This document shows, piece by piece, positions 22,348 to 40,190 of a DNA stretch of 64,000 nt. The position numbers and the translations under genes were made by a program. The notes beneath the pieces are model-generated. The model was not told the origin of the DNA, did no database searches, and saw only the letters and a program-made list of their open reading frames with translations. The stretch covers positions 5,292,001 to 5,356,000 of the forward strand of contig NC_060064.1 of NCBI RefSeq assembly GCF_020283565.1, given 5' to 3'. This stretch comes from Trifolium pratense (Eukaryota; Streptophyta; Magnoliopsida; Fabales; Fabaceae). How positions within the stretch are numbered: position 1 is the first letter of the stretch; every line of letters starts with the position of its first letter.

Positions 22348-22979
22348 TTCTTTGCTACCTACAATCAATATTCAATGATTATTATTATTATGAGCACTAT
22401 CTTCAATGAGAACTTTCCACAAACACATTGTGAGCACTATCTTAACTCACCAAATTAACCAATTCAAAGCCAATTACTTTATTATCTAACACTGATTGGT
22501 ACTAGAGTTAAAAATTGAAGAATTAAAAAAAAAAAAAAAACTAATTAGAGAAATGAAATTTATGAACCAAAACAAATTGAAAGAGAAATTGAACATTGTG
22601 TGGAGATTGTAAAGTGAAATTGAGAAAGGGATAATGTTGTTGTAGAAGACAAAGAGAGAAAGTAGTAGTTACCTGACTCACTCAGTTTTGATGAAGAAGA
22701 AGTAGCAGTGGAGGAGAGATTATATATTTGGTTGGAAGCGAGGGATTATTATCATTTTTATTTTTTTTATAAGATAAGGAATATAAAAAAACAAGATTAA
22801 TATCTACTATTTTGTCCTCAGATGAGTCAAATCACATTTCATCAATCATGCTAACTATTTTATCATCAAATCACATATCATCAATCATGCTAATTATGTT
22901 ATTAGAAAAATAAAAACGTGCTAATTATTATATCATTATGCTTGTTATTATTGATTCATAGAAGATATGGTTATCACTT
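22348..22979. other. 5' UTR, promoter and upstream spacer of folB
   Basis: The 5' UTR intron spans about 22361-22671 and the promoter is expected upstream of 22680. Beyond that is AT-rich spacer with ATCACAT.TCATCAATCATG repeated near 22830-22890. Confidence 0.45.
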
Positions 22980-22987
22980 ATTGGGGA

Positions 22988-23616
22988 TAGAGGTGGGAAT
23001 AGGCTAGGCCGAGCTAGGCTTTGCCAAGCCTGAGCCTGGCCTGTCAAAAAATCGAAGGTCTGAGCCTGGCCTGTGGCCTATCATAGGCTTAAATTCTAGG
23101 CCTGAGTCTGGCCTTTTGAAAGTCTGATGTGGCCTGTTAGCCTGTTTAAAAGCCTATTTCATATGAACATATTTAAATAAATAATTATATTTATTTTGAA
23201 ATATACTTATGAACTAATAAAATAATGTTCCATTTGATATTTTAGAGAATATGACTATATATGTCATCATATTTCAATTCTAGTTTATAATAATACATTT
23301 ATATATGTTAAAAACTAATGTAGATTAATAAACTTAAATTACTTAAAAAGTTAATAGATTTATAATTTAATCATAGTATAAATTTTTATATATAAATAAT
23401 AATCATAATAAAAATATTATTCATGTTAACTTAAATAGGCCGGCCTAGTAGGCCTCAAAGGCTTTTTTAATGGCCTGCGGCCTGGCCTTTTTAGCTAAAT
23501 AGGCTTATAAAAAAGCATTGGCCTGCTCTATTTAAAGAAATAGGCTGGCCTGGCCTGAGCCTATGTAGGCTAGGCCTTAAGGCCATGTAGGCCGGCCTGG
23601 CCTGTTCCCACCTCTA
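22988..23616. mobile_element. hAT-type non-autonomous element with GGCCT-rich arms
   Basis: Ends TAGAGGTGGGAATAGG and CCTGTTCCCACCTCTA are inverted, and the 8 bp ATTGGGGA flanks both sides (22980-22987, 23617-23624). Both arms are dense in GGCCT/AGGCC words around an AT-rich core. 629 bp, non-coding. Confidence 0.9.
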
Positions 23617-23624
23617 ATTGGGGA

Positions 23625-25009
23625 ATATCTTTCATGCATATAACTCTGAATAAATAATATTTGGACACACTCATGTAAACTAACAAAATTAAATAAAAAG
23701 TATTTAGTCACATCATATATTGTAATTTTATTTTCTTTTAAATTTGTCTTGATTTTGTATTTGATTTTGTATTTAGATCATTTTGTATGTGCATTTACTC
23801 ATGTAAACTAACTAAATATTTTTATTTGGGGTTGTGTCCAACCAAATGTGCCTCTTTGTTATCATCTCAACTTAAGTGGCTTCCAGCCGCTAAGTAAAGA
23901 TGCAAATAAGTAAAGATGCAAATGATCTAGTCTCTAGACACAAGTATTTAGATACAAAATTTAAATACATACATAAATTAAAAATATTAAAATTAAATAA
24001 AAATAACCACATGAGTTAATATTACTTTAATCTTTTATCTCTTTAATTTTTTTTAATTTAATGTGAATATGACTAAGAGATACTTATTGGGTTTATCCCC
24101 ATATAATATTAGTATTTCTCACACACGTGAGTCCAGCCTAAAAGGATATTTGTGGGTTTGTTTTGTTGGCACATTATTTAGGCACTCCATTTATAAGAAA
24201 AAGTAGCAAAATAAAAAATTAAATAATTTTTATGTGTATATACCAGATAATTTATATTTAGAGTTGTGTCCAACTATTTCTCAATTGAAAATAGGATTTG
24301 GTAAAAGATGTTTCTTAGTTGATTTAGACTGTGCTCTTATTTCTACTTCTATAACATTAGTATACTATATTCTAAGCCGTCTTAAAATCTTCAATGAAAC
24401 TTAGCAGATGTTACTCGGTTAACGCCATCAAATGCTACAATTATCAGTTAGATATTGAAGCATAACGTTCGGTTAGATATATGTTTACACATTCTGGTAC
24501 AAAATTGAAACTGAAAAGGTATACACATTCCTTAACGGACGATAGGAAAATATATATAGCGTTGCGCTGAATGAGTCAGGAAAACAACTCTAAGGCACTG
24601 TAAAAAATTGATCCAAGATCACCAAGAAGCATGAGATGAAACAAAGGCAAAAAAATGTGCAACTTTCCATGTATAGTTGGCTTGAAAAAACCCAAGACAC
24701 TTCTGATCCAAAAAATTGGTTAAATAATTCCAGGATGCATATGTACATGTCGCCCAACAGATGTATACATCTGTCCTCCGACTTCAAAAAATTTAAGATC
24801 TACCTTCTTACCCTTAGCTTCTAAAAGCTGTACAATATTGAATCCTTCTATTTTCTCTTCACTAATCTTGATAAAATCAATCGGGAAACGCTTAACAACA
24901 ATTTGAGGAAGTCAGACGCAACTGCATAGGCACATGATCTAAAAACCTTGAGCTTTCCATGTGTCGGTATGAATAATTACACAACTGAAACTAAGGTTTT
25001 CGTCTTCAT
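23625..25009. other. Spacer and 3' flank of the ubiquitin protease gene
   Basis: AT-rich; ACTCATGTAAACTAAC occurs twice (about 23668 and 23798). The part right of about 24560 is probably 3' UTR. Short open frames on both strands at 24590-24824 overlap each other and show no family signature. Confidence 0.45.
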
Positions 25010-33101
<8,092 letters not shown>

Positions 33102-33367
33102 GGAGAAGAAAGGTAGGGTTTGGGAGAAGATGAAACGAGTAAGGGAGTTGCAGAGATGATGGAGAGTAGAGAGAGAAAGAAGAGAGAGAAAACGGGTCGG
33201 TTTGATGAACAAGGAAGACAAACGGAGCTTTTCCGTTAATCGGGTCATAACGCTTCCTTCTTGGGTCAAAACACACACCGTTTTAAAACGCACAACAACT
33301 CTTAATTGCTCATTATTTTATTTTCCACTTGTCCACTTATAGGTGAAATTTTTTACCCACTAGACTA
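33102..33367. promoter_or_regulatory. 5' UTR and promoter of the UBP8-like gene
   Basis: A purine-rich stretch on plus (CT-rich on the gene strand, 33110-33200) directly upstream of the ATG looks like a plant 5' leader. Only about 265 bp separate the start codon from the next mobile element. No definite TATA box was chosen. Confidence 0.5.
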
Positions 33368-34394
33368 TTTCATCCGTCACAAAATAAATGACATTTTTTT
33401 GACTTAGTATAATATGCATATGATCTCTCTCTTTTGACCTTATTTTTCTACTAATATATACATGCAAACATTATTAATAATGCATAACTAAATGCTTGAA
33501 AAAAAAAATGCATAACTAAAGATATTAATTATTTGGCTAAATTGCAGTTTTGAACCCCCACGTTTCATAATTGTGCGATTTTGGCCCCCCACGTTTCAAA
33601 TGTGCGATTTTGGCCCCCACGTTTCATAATTGTGCGATTTTGGCCCCCCACGTTTCAAATGTGCGATTTTTGTCCCCACGTTTGCCCCTTTTTGCATTTC
33701 TTGGTCCCCGTTGACTATTTTGACCAAAAAATTGATGACATGGAATATTTTTTACATGTGTCTTAATTGTATTGGCCAACCAAAATTTATTATTATTTTT
33801 TTTAAAAAAATAATCAAGGAAAGGTCACGTGATTTTTTTTTTTGGGGGTTAATTTTTTTTTTCCGGCGATGTCCTTTTGTATAATGAATGAATATTTTGA
33901 ATTTGAAATATTTTGAATTATGATTTTTTTGTTAAACCAATTAATGAGACCAAGTTTTTAGATTCTGGTTTTTCAATATAGCATAATCAATTCTTGAAAC
34001 CAATTAATGAGAATTTGGTAGAAGCAAGTGCATCAACATAATATTTGTGGTGGAGAATAATGTTTTTGAAAAAGTCACGTGACCTATCCTTTTTTTTTAA
34101 AAAAAAAATAATAATAAATTTTGGTTTACCAATACAATTAAGACATGTGTAAAAAATATTCCATGTCATAAATTTTTTGGTCAAAATAGTCAACGCGGAC
34201 CAAAAAATGCAAAAGGGGGCAAACGTGGGGGACCAAAATCGCACATTTGAAACGTGGGGGGCCAAAATCGCACAATTATGAAACGTGGGGGGCCAAAATC
34301 GCACATTTGAAACGTGGGGGGCCAAAATCGCACAATTATGAAACGTGGGGGGCCAAAACTGCAATTTAGCCTAATTATTTTGGGACGGATGGAG
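33368..34394. mobile_element. Stowaway-type MITE, split by a Mutator-type insertion
   Basis: The left end TTTCATCCGTCACAAAATAA and right end TTATTTTGGGACGGATGGAG are complementary, flanked by TA (33366-33367, 34395-34396). Removing the inserted element and one 9 bp duplication leaves about 181 bp. Confidence 0.78.
33535..34371. mobile_element. Mutator-type fold-back element with tandemly repeated arms
   Basis: Ends GGCTAAATTGCAGTTTTG and CAAAACTGCAATTTAGCC are inverted, flanked by a perfect 9 bp duplication TAATTATTT (33526-33534, 34372-34380), the size typical of Mutator-like elements. Arms of about 300 bp carry alternating blocks GTGCGATTTTGGCCC and CCCACGTTTCA, repeated two or more times each. 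The centre of about 200 bp has no recognised gene piece. Confidence 0.88.
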
Positions 34395-34427
34395 TATTTG
34401 ATAAAATTATATTAATAAAAGCTACTA

Positions 34428-34511
34428 GATTTGGTCTAGTGGTGAAGAATTTGGGTAGTACTTTATAGGTTATGGGTTCGATCTCCAACTAATTGTAAAA
34501 TAAAAAAAATT
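34428..34511 (+). mobile_element. Short tRNA-derived SINE (family 2)
   Basis: TTTGGTCTAGTGGTGAAG resembles a box A and TATGGGTTCGATCTCC a box B, followed by an A-rich tail. A more decayed relative is at about 40055-40147 (AATGAAGAAGTTTGAGTA, GATTCAATTCTCAT, then an A run). Confidence 0.55.
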
Positions 34512-34539
34512 ATACTAATGAATATAAATTTATACTTAT

Positions 34540-34936
34540 GAGGAGTGATCCGTTGACTCAAAGAGTAAGTCTCCATTGACTTACTCCACTTAATAACTCG
34601 ATATCAGCATTATATTTCGTCAATCCAACCGTTGAATTCAAAGATCTCATTGAGTAGATCAACTCCACAAATTTTTATAAAAAAATCAAAACCGTTTGAT
34701 ACTTTTACTGATAACTTCAATTGAACGTACGACAAACTTTTTAAAAAACCGTTGAATTTCAATAGTTTGAATACATAACTACATTTTTTGAATTTTTATA
34801 AAAATTTGTGAAGTTGATCTACTCAATAAGATCTTTGAATTCAACGGTTGGATTGAATAAATATAATGTCGATATCGAGTTATTAAGCGGAGTAAGTCAA
34901 TGAAGACTTACTCCTGGGGTCAACGGATCCCTCCTC
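34540..34936. mobile_element. Fold-back MITE with about 140 bp inverted repeats
   Basis: The arms begin GAGGAGTGATCCGTTGAC and GAGGAGGGATCCGTTGAC (the latter on the other strand) and stay similar through AATAACTCGATATC and CAACCGTTGAATTC to AGTAGATCAACT. TATACTT lies next to both ends as an imperfect flanking duplication. Superfamily not certain. Confidence 0.8.
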
Positions 34937-34944
34937 TATACTTT

Positions 34945-35499
34945 ATAAAGATGATATAAAAAAGTTTTGTGTGGACTTTTCATAATACCAACAATATCCT
35001 TAATTTTTTTTAACAGCAAATATTTTTTATTAACAAATTCACCATAACATAAGGCATGTTTTTTTAGAAGCAAAAAATATTTTATTAACAAACTCACAAT
35101 CTATCCCTATACATAAAGATGTACAAAAAAATTTGGTGTGGACTTTTCATAATACCAATAATATCTTTGATTTTTTTAGCAGCAATAATCTTTTATTAAC
35201 AAACTCACCATAACATAAAACATGTTTTTTTATTTTTGTTAGCAGCAAAAAATCTTTTATTAACAAACAAATTCATCATAACATAAGACATACTTTTTTT
35301 AAAATTATTTTTACATAAATTTACGTAATAGACACATACAAGCGCAAAACGCGCCCTGTCTACCCGCTAGTAAGTAAATATATAAATAAGTAATTGTGAA
35401 TATGAATTAAATCAATTTAAGGAAATGAGATTTTTTTTTCTTTTTACAATTTTTACTTTATGTTAGTTAAAATGTAATTGTGCCTTTTTTTTACATAAG
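34945..35499. other. AT-rich spacer with internal duplication
   Basis: Blocks such as GTGTGGACTTTTCATAATAC and TTATTAACAAACTCACCATA recur two or more times between 34970 and 35290. Origin not identified. Confidence 0.5.
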
Positions 35500-35502
35500 T
35501 AA

Positions 35503-35711
35503 GGGTCTGTTTGACCCTACTTTTTTTCTTCTCCTTAAAAGTAGTAAAGAAGTAAAAATTGTGTTTGACCCAATTTCTCCTTATTTTCTACTTCATTACT
35601 TTATTTTTTTAATTCTTTTAAGGAGAAATAGGGTCAAATAGAATTTTCTACTTAATTATTTCTTTTAAAGAGAATTATAAAAGTAGAAAATAAGTAGGGT
35701 GAAACGGGGCC
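35503..35711. mobile_element. Tourist-like (PIF/Harbinger) MITE
   Basis: Ends GGGTCTGTTTGACCCTACTT and AAGTAGGGTGAAACGGGGCC are inverted, flanked by TAA (35500-35502, 35712-35714). 209 bp. Confidence 0.85.
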
Positions 35712-35829
35712 TAATTGTGCCTTTTAACAAGTATCTTGTATTAGTCTAGTAAAAAAAATGGAACATTTTGGAACCATAATCATTCTTTTCAAAGTTGTCA
35801 CCAACAAACCAACCAAATCATTTGTAAGT

Positions 35830-36060
35830 TTAATCTAACATCTTTGCAAAAAGCATAAACATTACAAAATGCATCACATACTCATCTGCATCATTCGACA
35901 AAGGACCGCTAATACCTGACCAATTGAGCACTTTACTCCAAAAGACTTGAGAAAAATCGCAACAAAAAATAAATGATTAGATGTTTCCTCGATTTCACAA
36001 CCACCGACACATAGTAAAGAATCCAAATGCACCATTATGAGACGAATCAAAATATATTTT
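35830..36060 (-). pseudogene. LINE 3'-end fragment with zinc-binding RT tail
   Basis: On minus, HLDSLLCVGGCEIEETSNHL matches the zf-RVT motif found at the end of plant LINE reverse transcriptases (CxxC...E..HLFF). The frame ends soon afterwards. No polymerase core. Confidence 0.6.
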
Positions 36061-36079
36061 GTTGGTAATAACCAAATAA

Positions 36080-36480
36080 AAAATGTTTCGGGTAAATTGA
36101 ATTGGAGTGAACATTGATAGTAACCATCTCATTTTGGAAACCTTCACAGATTGAGGATCTTATGTCGCTTTTCCCAACATAATTATTGGTTTTTTTTGAC
36201 AATATATCGTATCATTTTTTCCTTGTCGACCACATCTCGATCTATAACAATGTTGGCTATGTCATTCAAAATCACATCTTACTTATTATCTTGTATAGAT
36301 CCTATCATTTTGATGCAAAACTATAATCAGATCCAATGACTGGCATAAAATTAATTATGGTCTTCATGAATGTTGACTTAGATTTAAAGTTGGCAATCTC
36401 GCACCCTCAACCCATGTGGATTTGTGCATGGAATATGAAGCAATACGTGAGTTTCAGTTATCCGTGCGTACATAAATAAT
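36080..36480 (+). repeat. Dispersed repeat X, copy 1
   Basis: Shares ordered blocks with 37090-37690 (AAATTGAATT, GAACATTG, CAATGTTGGCTA, GTCATTCAAAATCA, CCAATGACTGGCATAAA and similar). No coding assignment. Confidence 0.6.
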
Positions 36481-37089
36481 CTTTCATCACAAATATCTAT
36501 TCGTAAACTTCAACCCCATACATATCTAATTATCAATATATGAGTGAGAGGAATACCGATCACTAAAAATCTCAATTTAAATCCCACTGAGAATCACCAT
36601 ACAATTATCAAGCTCAATGATCATCCCTTGAAGATTATTCTAAGGTCCCGGAAAATGACATAGAAACTTCATCGAGAAGGTTCTTAGTTGTCACCTGTTT
36701 TTCGAACCTCCAAATACTCAAAAGTAGACATTTTATTATACATATATTCATTCATACATCCCGTAAAATATTTATTTGCAAATTTTTAGTCTATTTGAGA
36801 ACATTATAAAAAAATCTTTATAAGCAGGTTGTGATTTCTTCCCTTGGTAAAGTTATGGTTGTCTAGCGAATTGTTATTATTGTAGTTATGTGCAGGTGGA
36901 GGCAGTTGCGATAGCGCTTCCACTTAAAGAGTTTTTGAGGTTTTAACGGAACGAGAATGTGTGGCTTTTTGTATAGGGGGTTGACTCCTTTTTATAAGGG
37001 GTTAAAGTTATCATGTAGGTGCAGGTCGTTAGGAGGTTGCAACTTTACCTCATGTGGTGGAATACTAAGACTCGTAAATAAATATTGCT

Positions 37090-37690
37090 TCGGAAAAATT
37101 GAATTTGGCTGAACATTGGTAGCCACAATATTATTTTGAAAACCTTCATAAATTGGGTATCGCGTGTCACCTTTCTCGACATAGTTATTGAACTAATCAT
37201 CAATGTACACTCTCCTTTTTTTTCCCTGTCGGTAATGTCTTAATCTGCGACAATGTTGGCTACGTCATTCAAAATCATAGTTTGGTTGTTACTGTATGAA
37301 ACCCATCATCATCAATGACGCAAAACTAGATTCAGATCGAATGATTGACCTAAAGTTAATTGCGGACATCATGACTCTAAACTAACGCGGAAAGTTTGAT
37401 ACTCTCAACCAATGTGGAGTTTCACATGAAATACGAACCAATGCGTAAGTTTTGGTATTACATTTTTGCATTTACTATAGCACCTTTATTACATGGTTAA
37501 TCATACTATACCTAATGCCAAACAAAAATCTAAAAAGTTATCTTATTCAACTGTCCCTCAATTGTTGTCTTCACATAATATTACATACATCTTAGCAACA
37601 CCTTTTAAATTTTTTATTCATTATTAACACGTGGTTGATTGGTATTGTCCAACCTTGATAAGTTACTAGGCGTTGGTGTATTTTTAATTA
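37090..37690 (+). repeat. Dispersed repeat X, copy 2
   Basis: Related to copy 1 and, in the opposite orientation, to 49085-49643 over its whole length (CGTCATTCAAAATCA against TGCATGACGTAGCCAACATT; GGTATTGTCCAACCTTGA against CAAGGTTGGACAATACC). Confidence 0.75.
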
Positions 37691-37747
37691 AAATTTTACC
37701 CTATGCATAATTTATTTTCTTTTATCGACTAAAACTTTACTCTACGC

Positions 37748-38295
37748 TAGGGACGGATCAGGAATCTATAAAACGGGGCCGAAATAATTAAATAATAAAT
37801 ATTAAATAAATCATAATTATAATAATACTTAAATATACTCAATAAAAAAAAATAAAAAATACATCACATTGTTTATCTAAATTATACACGACATTGCTCT
37901 ATATCATAAAATTGATCAACAACTGAATTTGTATTAAATTTTTTGGCAATTCTTCTCTCGGTGTAAGTAATCACATAATTAGTTTGAAATTCATTTTCTA
38001 TCTTGTTTCTCAACCTTATCTCTTACTTGTAACAAACAATCAGAACTAACTTAATTGAATTTGGACTTTAGTAGTGTATAATATATATTATCAAAATATT
38101 TTATAGAAATTGTTACAATTATTATGTTGTGGGTGTATGTTTTGCACCAAACGGTCGTTACTAATCTTTTAACACATTTCTCAAATATCAATTTATGTGT
38201 ACATATATGTATCAAGAAAAAGTATATGAAAAAAAAAAAATATGACAAGAGGGGGGGGGCTCAGCCCCTACTTGCCCCCCTTATGTCCGTCCGTG
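37748..38295. mobile_element. hAT-type non-autonomous element
   Basis: Ends TAGGGACGGATCAGGAA and CTTATGTCCGTCCGTG are inverted, flanked by a perfect 8 bp duplication CTCTACGC (37740-37747, 38296-38303). 548 bp, AT-rich core, G-tract/C-tract near the right end. Confidence 0.85.
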
Positions 38296-38303
38296 CTCTA
38301 CGC

Positions 38304-39540
38304 ATGATTGATTTCTCATCAATTAAATAACTTTTTTTTTTTGTAAAATAACAAGATAAAAAGGGGAAACAACGACCTTTTAGGCACTACTATATATATA
38401 TATATTTTTTTCACAAGAAAACCACTACTATAAGGTGTGTTTAATCCATATAGATGTTTGATTTTAAAATTGTTTCCGAGACTCGATAAATTAGGGTAAC
38501 GGGCTGGACAAAAATAAATTTTTTTGTCCCCCACTAGACAAAAAGAAGAGAATGAACATGACAACTTTAATTGTACTGTACTTGTTTCCGAGATTCGACA
38601 AACTGAGGTCAAGAGACCCGACAAAAACAAGGATTTGTGTCCCCATTGAATCAAGAGATAATTTTTTATCTTCTGCGCAAGTTGTCTAAAATACCAAAAA
38701 AAACATTTTATTTGTTCTTTGTATAAGACATTTTGTTTGTTCTGTCTTATAGTGCCGTGTATCGTATATTTATATTTTGCGGAGTAAATGGACTCATACA
38801 TTTATGTCTTTTTTTTAACACTAATAAATCAAAGATTTCCGGTCAAAAATAAAAATCAAGGATGTGGTTTATTAAAAAAAATCAGAGATAGTTTCCATTT
38901 TTTTCTTCCGGAAAATAAATACTTTCCATTAAATTTGAATGCAATATATGCAAATGTAACTTTTTATTTTTTGACCAAAATAAAACAATGGAACTAAAAA
39001 TACAGGATAGAGTATTTGTTTCCTTCCTAAAGTGACTGAGTTAAATGCATGGATCGATAGAACAGATAATTGGGGGAGAAAATAACAAAAAACGATGTTT
39101 TTTTTGACGAATACAAAAAACGATGTTTATCTCTTCGCTTACACGGAAATGAATAAATCCGATACTTTACTACTGGCTCATATATAATCCATTTTTTTTA
39201 TTTTTGAAGTAAAAGAATAAAAGTAAAGAATTTGTTTTCTATCAAAAAATTAAGAAGAAAAATGTAGTCGGAAACTTAACTTAATTGGTAGAGACATCAC
39301 ATTTTATATGTTGGATCATGCTCAAATCTCGGACATTTCACTTATCCATCTAAAATCTGAAATTTCTAGTCACTTGACTACTTAACAAAAAAATAAAAAA
39401 TTAAATAAAATTGGGAAAAATTAAATTTTAAAAATGAAAAATTGAGAAGAAAAAGTAACGAAATAAAAAAAGGAGATCCTAAACAGTACCCAGACATTAG
39501 TTAAATATATTTAATAAGGAGATTTTTTCTTAAAATTTTG
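38304..39540. other. Spacer with a small duplication and a SINE
   Basis: TTGTTTCCGAGACTCGA and TTGTTTCCGAGATTCGACAA (about 38470 and 38583) mark a short tandem duplication. The 160-codon minus frame at 38319-38801 spans this and has no family signature. A SINE lies at 39266-39386. Confidence 0.45.
39266..39386 (+). mobile_element. Degenerate tRNA-derived SINE (family 1)
   Basis: GTCGGAAACTTAACTTAATT then GGTAGAGACATC, TATATGTTGG, CTCAAATCTCGGACATTTCA and ATTTCTAGTCACTTGACTAC with an A-rich tail; same order as 18396-18528 and the reverse of 43132-43257. Confidence 0.6.
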
Positions 39541-39542
39541 TA

Positions 39543-39687
39543 CTTCCTCTGACCTTATTTATAAGCAAAAGTTACTTTTTAAATTCATTGAACAATTGAT
39601 GTATCTAGACTTAGATATACGTTAAATACATTGGTTTTTCAATGAATCTAAAAAATAATTTTTGTTTATAAATAACGTCGTGGGGAG
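39543..39687. mobile_element. Stowaway-type MITE, first of a tandem pair
   Basis: TTCCTCTGACCTTATTTATA and TATAAATAACGTCGTGGGGAG are imperfect inverted ends with TA on both sides. Flank TAATAAGGAGATTT is shared with the second copy. Confidence 0.75.
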
Positions 39688-39750
39688 TACATTTAATACA
39701 TTAAAAATGTAAAAGGATATTAATAAGGAGATTTCTTCTTAAAATTTGTA

Positions 39751-39892
39751 CTCTCTCTGGCCTTATTTATAAGTAATTTTTTTTTAAAATTTATTAAACA
39801 ATTGATGTATTTAGGCTTAGATATATGCTAAATACATTGATTTTTCAATAAATTTTAAAAGTAATTTTTGCTTATAAATAATACCGAGGGAG
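39751..39892. mobile_element. Stowaway-type MITE, second of a tandem pair
   Basis: CTCTCTCTGGCCTTATTTAT and ATAAATAATACCGAGGGAG with TA on both sides. Element and flank both match the preceding copy, so the pair arose by a tandem duplication of about 210 bp, not by two insertions. Confidence 0.75.
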
Positions 39893-40190
39893 TAAATTTA
39901 ATACCTTAAAAATGTAAAAAGTTAACTTTCTTACACTTTTTATCTTTGATGTTTTTTTTGTATGATTAACAAATATCCAACGATTCTATTTCGCACGACC
40001 CTTAAAAAAAATCCAAAAACAAACAAAACATAAGGTAGTAGTAGTAACTAGTATGGATGAAATTATCTAATAATGAAGAAGTTTGAGTAATATGCATAAG
40101 ATTCTAGATTCAATTCTCATTGACAACATTGTAAATAAAAAAAATAGTATAGATTTAATTTTGTATTTCATTCGCTAACTCTTTGGTTTT

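Noticed and set aside
38319..38801. 160-codon minus-strand frame
   Set aside because: Crosses a short tandem duplication and a poly-T region, no domain, no splice or promoter context.
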